Positions 6,297 to 7,463 of a DNA stretch of 7,463 bases are shown one piece after another (position 1 is the stretch's first letter; each line of letters opens with the position of its first letter). Under the pieces are notes generated by a model. It was not told the DNA's origin, did no database searches, and saw only the letters and a list, made by a program, of their open reading frames with translations. The DNA is from Lachnospiraceae bacterium (lineage in GTDB: Bacteria > Bacillota > Clostridia > Lachnospirales > Lachnospiraceae), in contig DPJQ01000007.1 in the NCBI GenBank assembly GCA_003542935.1, positions 1 through 7,463 on the forward strand, given 5' to 3'. Position numbers and translations under genes: made by a program.

Positions 6297-7463
6297 ATGA
6301 TAAAAAAAGCGTTACCTATCGGCGTGGAAAATTTCGAGGATATGATACGATCCGGCTATTACTATGTGGACAAAACCATGCTCATAAAAGAATTGCTGGA
6401 TTTAAAAGGGAAAGTAAATCTGTTTACGCGCCCGCGGAGATTTGGGAAAACACTGAACTTAAGTATGCTCCGGTACTTTTTTGAGGATACGGGAGATGCA
6501 AAAAGAAACGAAGAAAAAAAGACGCTTTTTGGGGGAATGAAGATCATGGAGGCCGGGGAAAGCTATACCGGCCAGATGGGAATGTACCCTGTATTTGAGC
6601 TGACCTTGAAATCGGCAAAACAGGAAGACTATGATACGGCCTATTACATGATCGAAAATGCGGTCAGCACGGAATTTGAAAGGCACAGGCGTATGGTGGA
6701 AGCCGGAAAGGAATGCCTGTCTTCCAGGGAATATGCACAGTATACCGCCATTGCGGACGGGAATGCGGAAGAAAAAACAATACGGAACTCTCTACAATTA
6801 TTTTGTCAGTGCATGTATAAAATCACCGGCAGGAATACAGTTATTCTGCTTGACGAATACGACGTACCGCTGGAGAATGCCTATTTCAAAGGCTTCTATG
6901 AAAAGATGGTCAGTTTTATCCGCTCACTGTTTGAATCCGCCCTGAAAACAAATCCCTGTCTGCAGTTCGCTGTCATCACAGGATGTCTGAGAATTTCAAA
7001 GGAAAGTATTTTCACCGGACTGAACCACCTGAACATCATCTCCATACTGGACAAAAGATACAGCGAGCACTTTGGTTTTACGGAATCCGAAGTAGTACAG
7101 ATGATGAGGTATTATGGCGTCGAGAGCCGTTTTCCGACAATGAAGGAATGGTATGACGGTTATGTGTTTGGCGATACGGAAGTCTATAACCCCTGGAGCG
7201 TGATCAAGTTTTTGTATGATCTGTACGCAGATGTGAATGCCTTTCCCCGCCCCCACTGGATCAATACCAGCTCCAATGACATTATCAAAGATCTGATCGT
7301 TCGTGCCGACAGGAAAACGAAGGGCCAGATTGAGATGCTTTTGGGCGGAGGAATCCTGGATATTCAGATACATGAAGAAGTCACCTACGAAGATATGCAT
7401 GGTCATGGGGAGAATCTGTGGAATTTCCTCTATTTCACGGGGTATCTGACAAAAGAAAGTGAA
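6297..7463 (+). CDS. AAA-ATPase_like protein with expected PD-(D/E)XK C-terminus, cut by window edge
   Basis: An uninterrupted frame of 389 codons that runs off the right edge without a stop. It begins ATG-ATA-AAA, with GGAGG 5 nt upstream, and encodes MIKKALPIGVENFEDM. The N-terminal part matches the AAA-ATPase_like family (PF09820): YYYVDKT (21-27), P-loop variant RPRRFGKT (45-52), Walker B VILLDEYD (182-189), the family block TGCLRISKESIFTGLN (228-243), and then WYDGYVFG and VYNPWSVI. Relatives are usually a little over 500 residues and end in a PD-(D/E)XK nuclease-like domain (PF08011), which would lie beyond the edge. These proteins occur in many copies in gut Firmicutes and Bacteroidetes; their function is not established, and defence or mobile-DNA roles are only proposals. 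It diverges from the transporter operon with its own promoter and shows no evident link to it. Confidence 0.9.
   Translation, partial: MIKKALPIGVENFEDMIRSGYYYVDKTMLIKELLDLKGKVNLFTRPRRFGKTLNLSMLRYFFEDTGDAKRNEEKKTLFGGMKIMEAGESYTGQMGMYPVFELTLKSAKQEDYDTAYYMIENAVSTEFERHRRMVEAGKECLSSREYAQYTAIADGNAEEKTIRNSLQLFCQCMYKITGRNTVILLDEYDVPLENAYFKGFYEKMVSFIRSLFESALKTNPCLQFAVITGCLRISKESIFTGLNHLNIISILDKRYSEHFGFTESEVVQMMRYYGVESRFPTMKEWYDGYVFGDTEVYNPWSVIKFLYDLYADVNAFPRPHWINTSSNDIIKDLIVRADRKTKGQIEMLLGGGILDIQIHEEVTYEDMHGHGENLWNFLYFTGYLTKESE

Noticed and set aside
6272..6484. Short plus-strand frame starting at the -10 box of the rightward promoter
   Set aside because: Its start overlaps or abuts the -10 element and it is out of frame with the clear AAA-ATPase_like gene that begins at 6297 behind GGAGG.
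1..7463. Phage, insertion sequence, CRISPR, toxin-antitoxin or biosynthetic system
   Set aside because: No transposase, terminal inverted repeats, regularly spaced repeats, integrase or small paired genes are visible; apart from the AAA-ATPase_like gene the content is a sugar transport operon.

Overview
The window looks like chromosomal DNA of an anaerobic Firmicute, most likely a Lachnospiraceae-type Clostridium relative. This is inferred from strong GGAGG ribosome sites before every gene, near-consensus sigma-A promoters, roughly balanced GC in the genes with AT-rich intergenic DNA, a lipoprotein solute-binding protein with a long Ala/Ser/Glu linker, and an AAA-ATPase_like/PD-(D/E)XK gene of a kind common in that group. 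No rRNA, tRNA, CRISPR array or insertion sequence was seen.

Layout. Positions 57-6011 hold a five-gene operon on the minus strand, transcribed right to left: two-domain sugar ABC ATPase (4521-6011), permease (3495-4505), permease (2472-3485), lipoprotein solute-binding protein (1221-2348) and a zinc-dependent GatD-like polyol/sugar dehydrogenase (57-1112). A promoter matching TTGACA-N17-TACAAT (6080-6108) drives it, and a 27-bp AT-rich palindrome (6034-6060) lies just after the expected transcription start, where a repressor operator would sit. The first two gene junctions are 15 and 9 bp. The gaps on either side of the binding-protein gene are longer (123 and 108 bp) and contain inverted repeats. 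Diverging from the operon is a second promoter, TTGTGA-N17-TATAAT (6245-6273), followed by an AAA-ATPase_like gene (6297 to the right edge) that is cut off before its C-terminal domain.

How the genes work together. The transporter belongs to the CUT2 (ribose/rhamnose/AI-2) ABC family. The lipoprotein captures a sugar or polyol, two multi-span permeases form the channel, and the ATPase powers import. The dehydrogenase probably oxidises the imported compound or its phosphate with NAD+. Gene order matches the lsrACDB autoinducer-2 transporter, but by my recalled alignment the binding protein lacks several AI-2-contacting residues, so a carbohydrate or polyol is the more likely ligand. No kinase, aldolase or regulator is visible; the first 56 bases show no terminator, so the operon may continue beyond the left edge.

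I did not find a clearly new system. The points most worth a second look are the unassigned ligand of this transporter-dehydrogenase cassette, the palindromic operator, the mutually exclusive RNA hairpins before the dehydrogenase gene, and the aspartate at a zinc-ligand position of the dehydrogenase.
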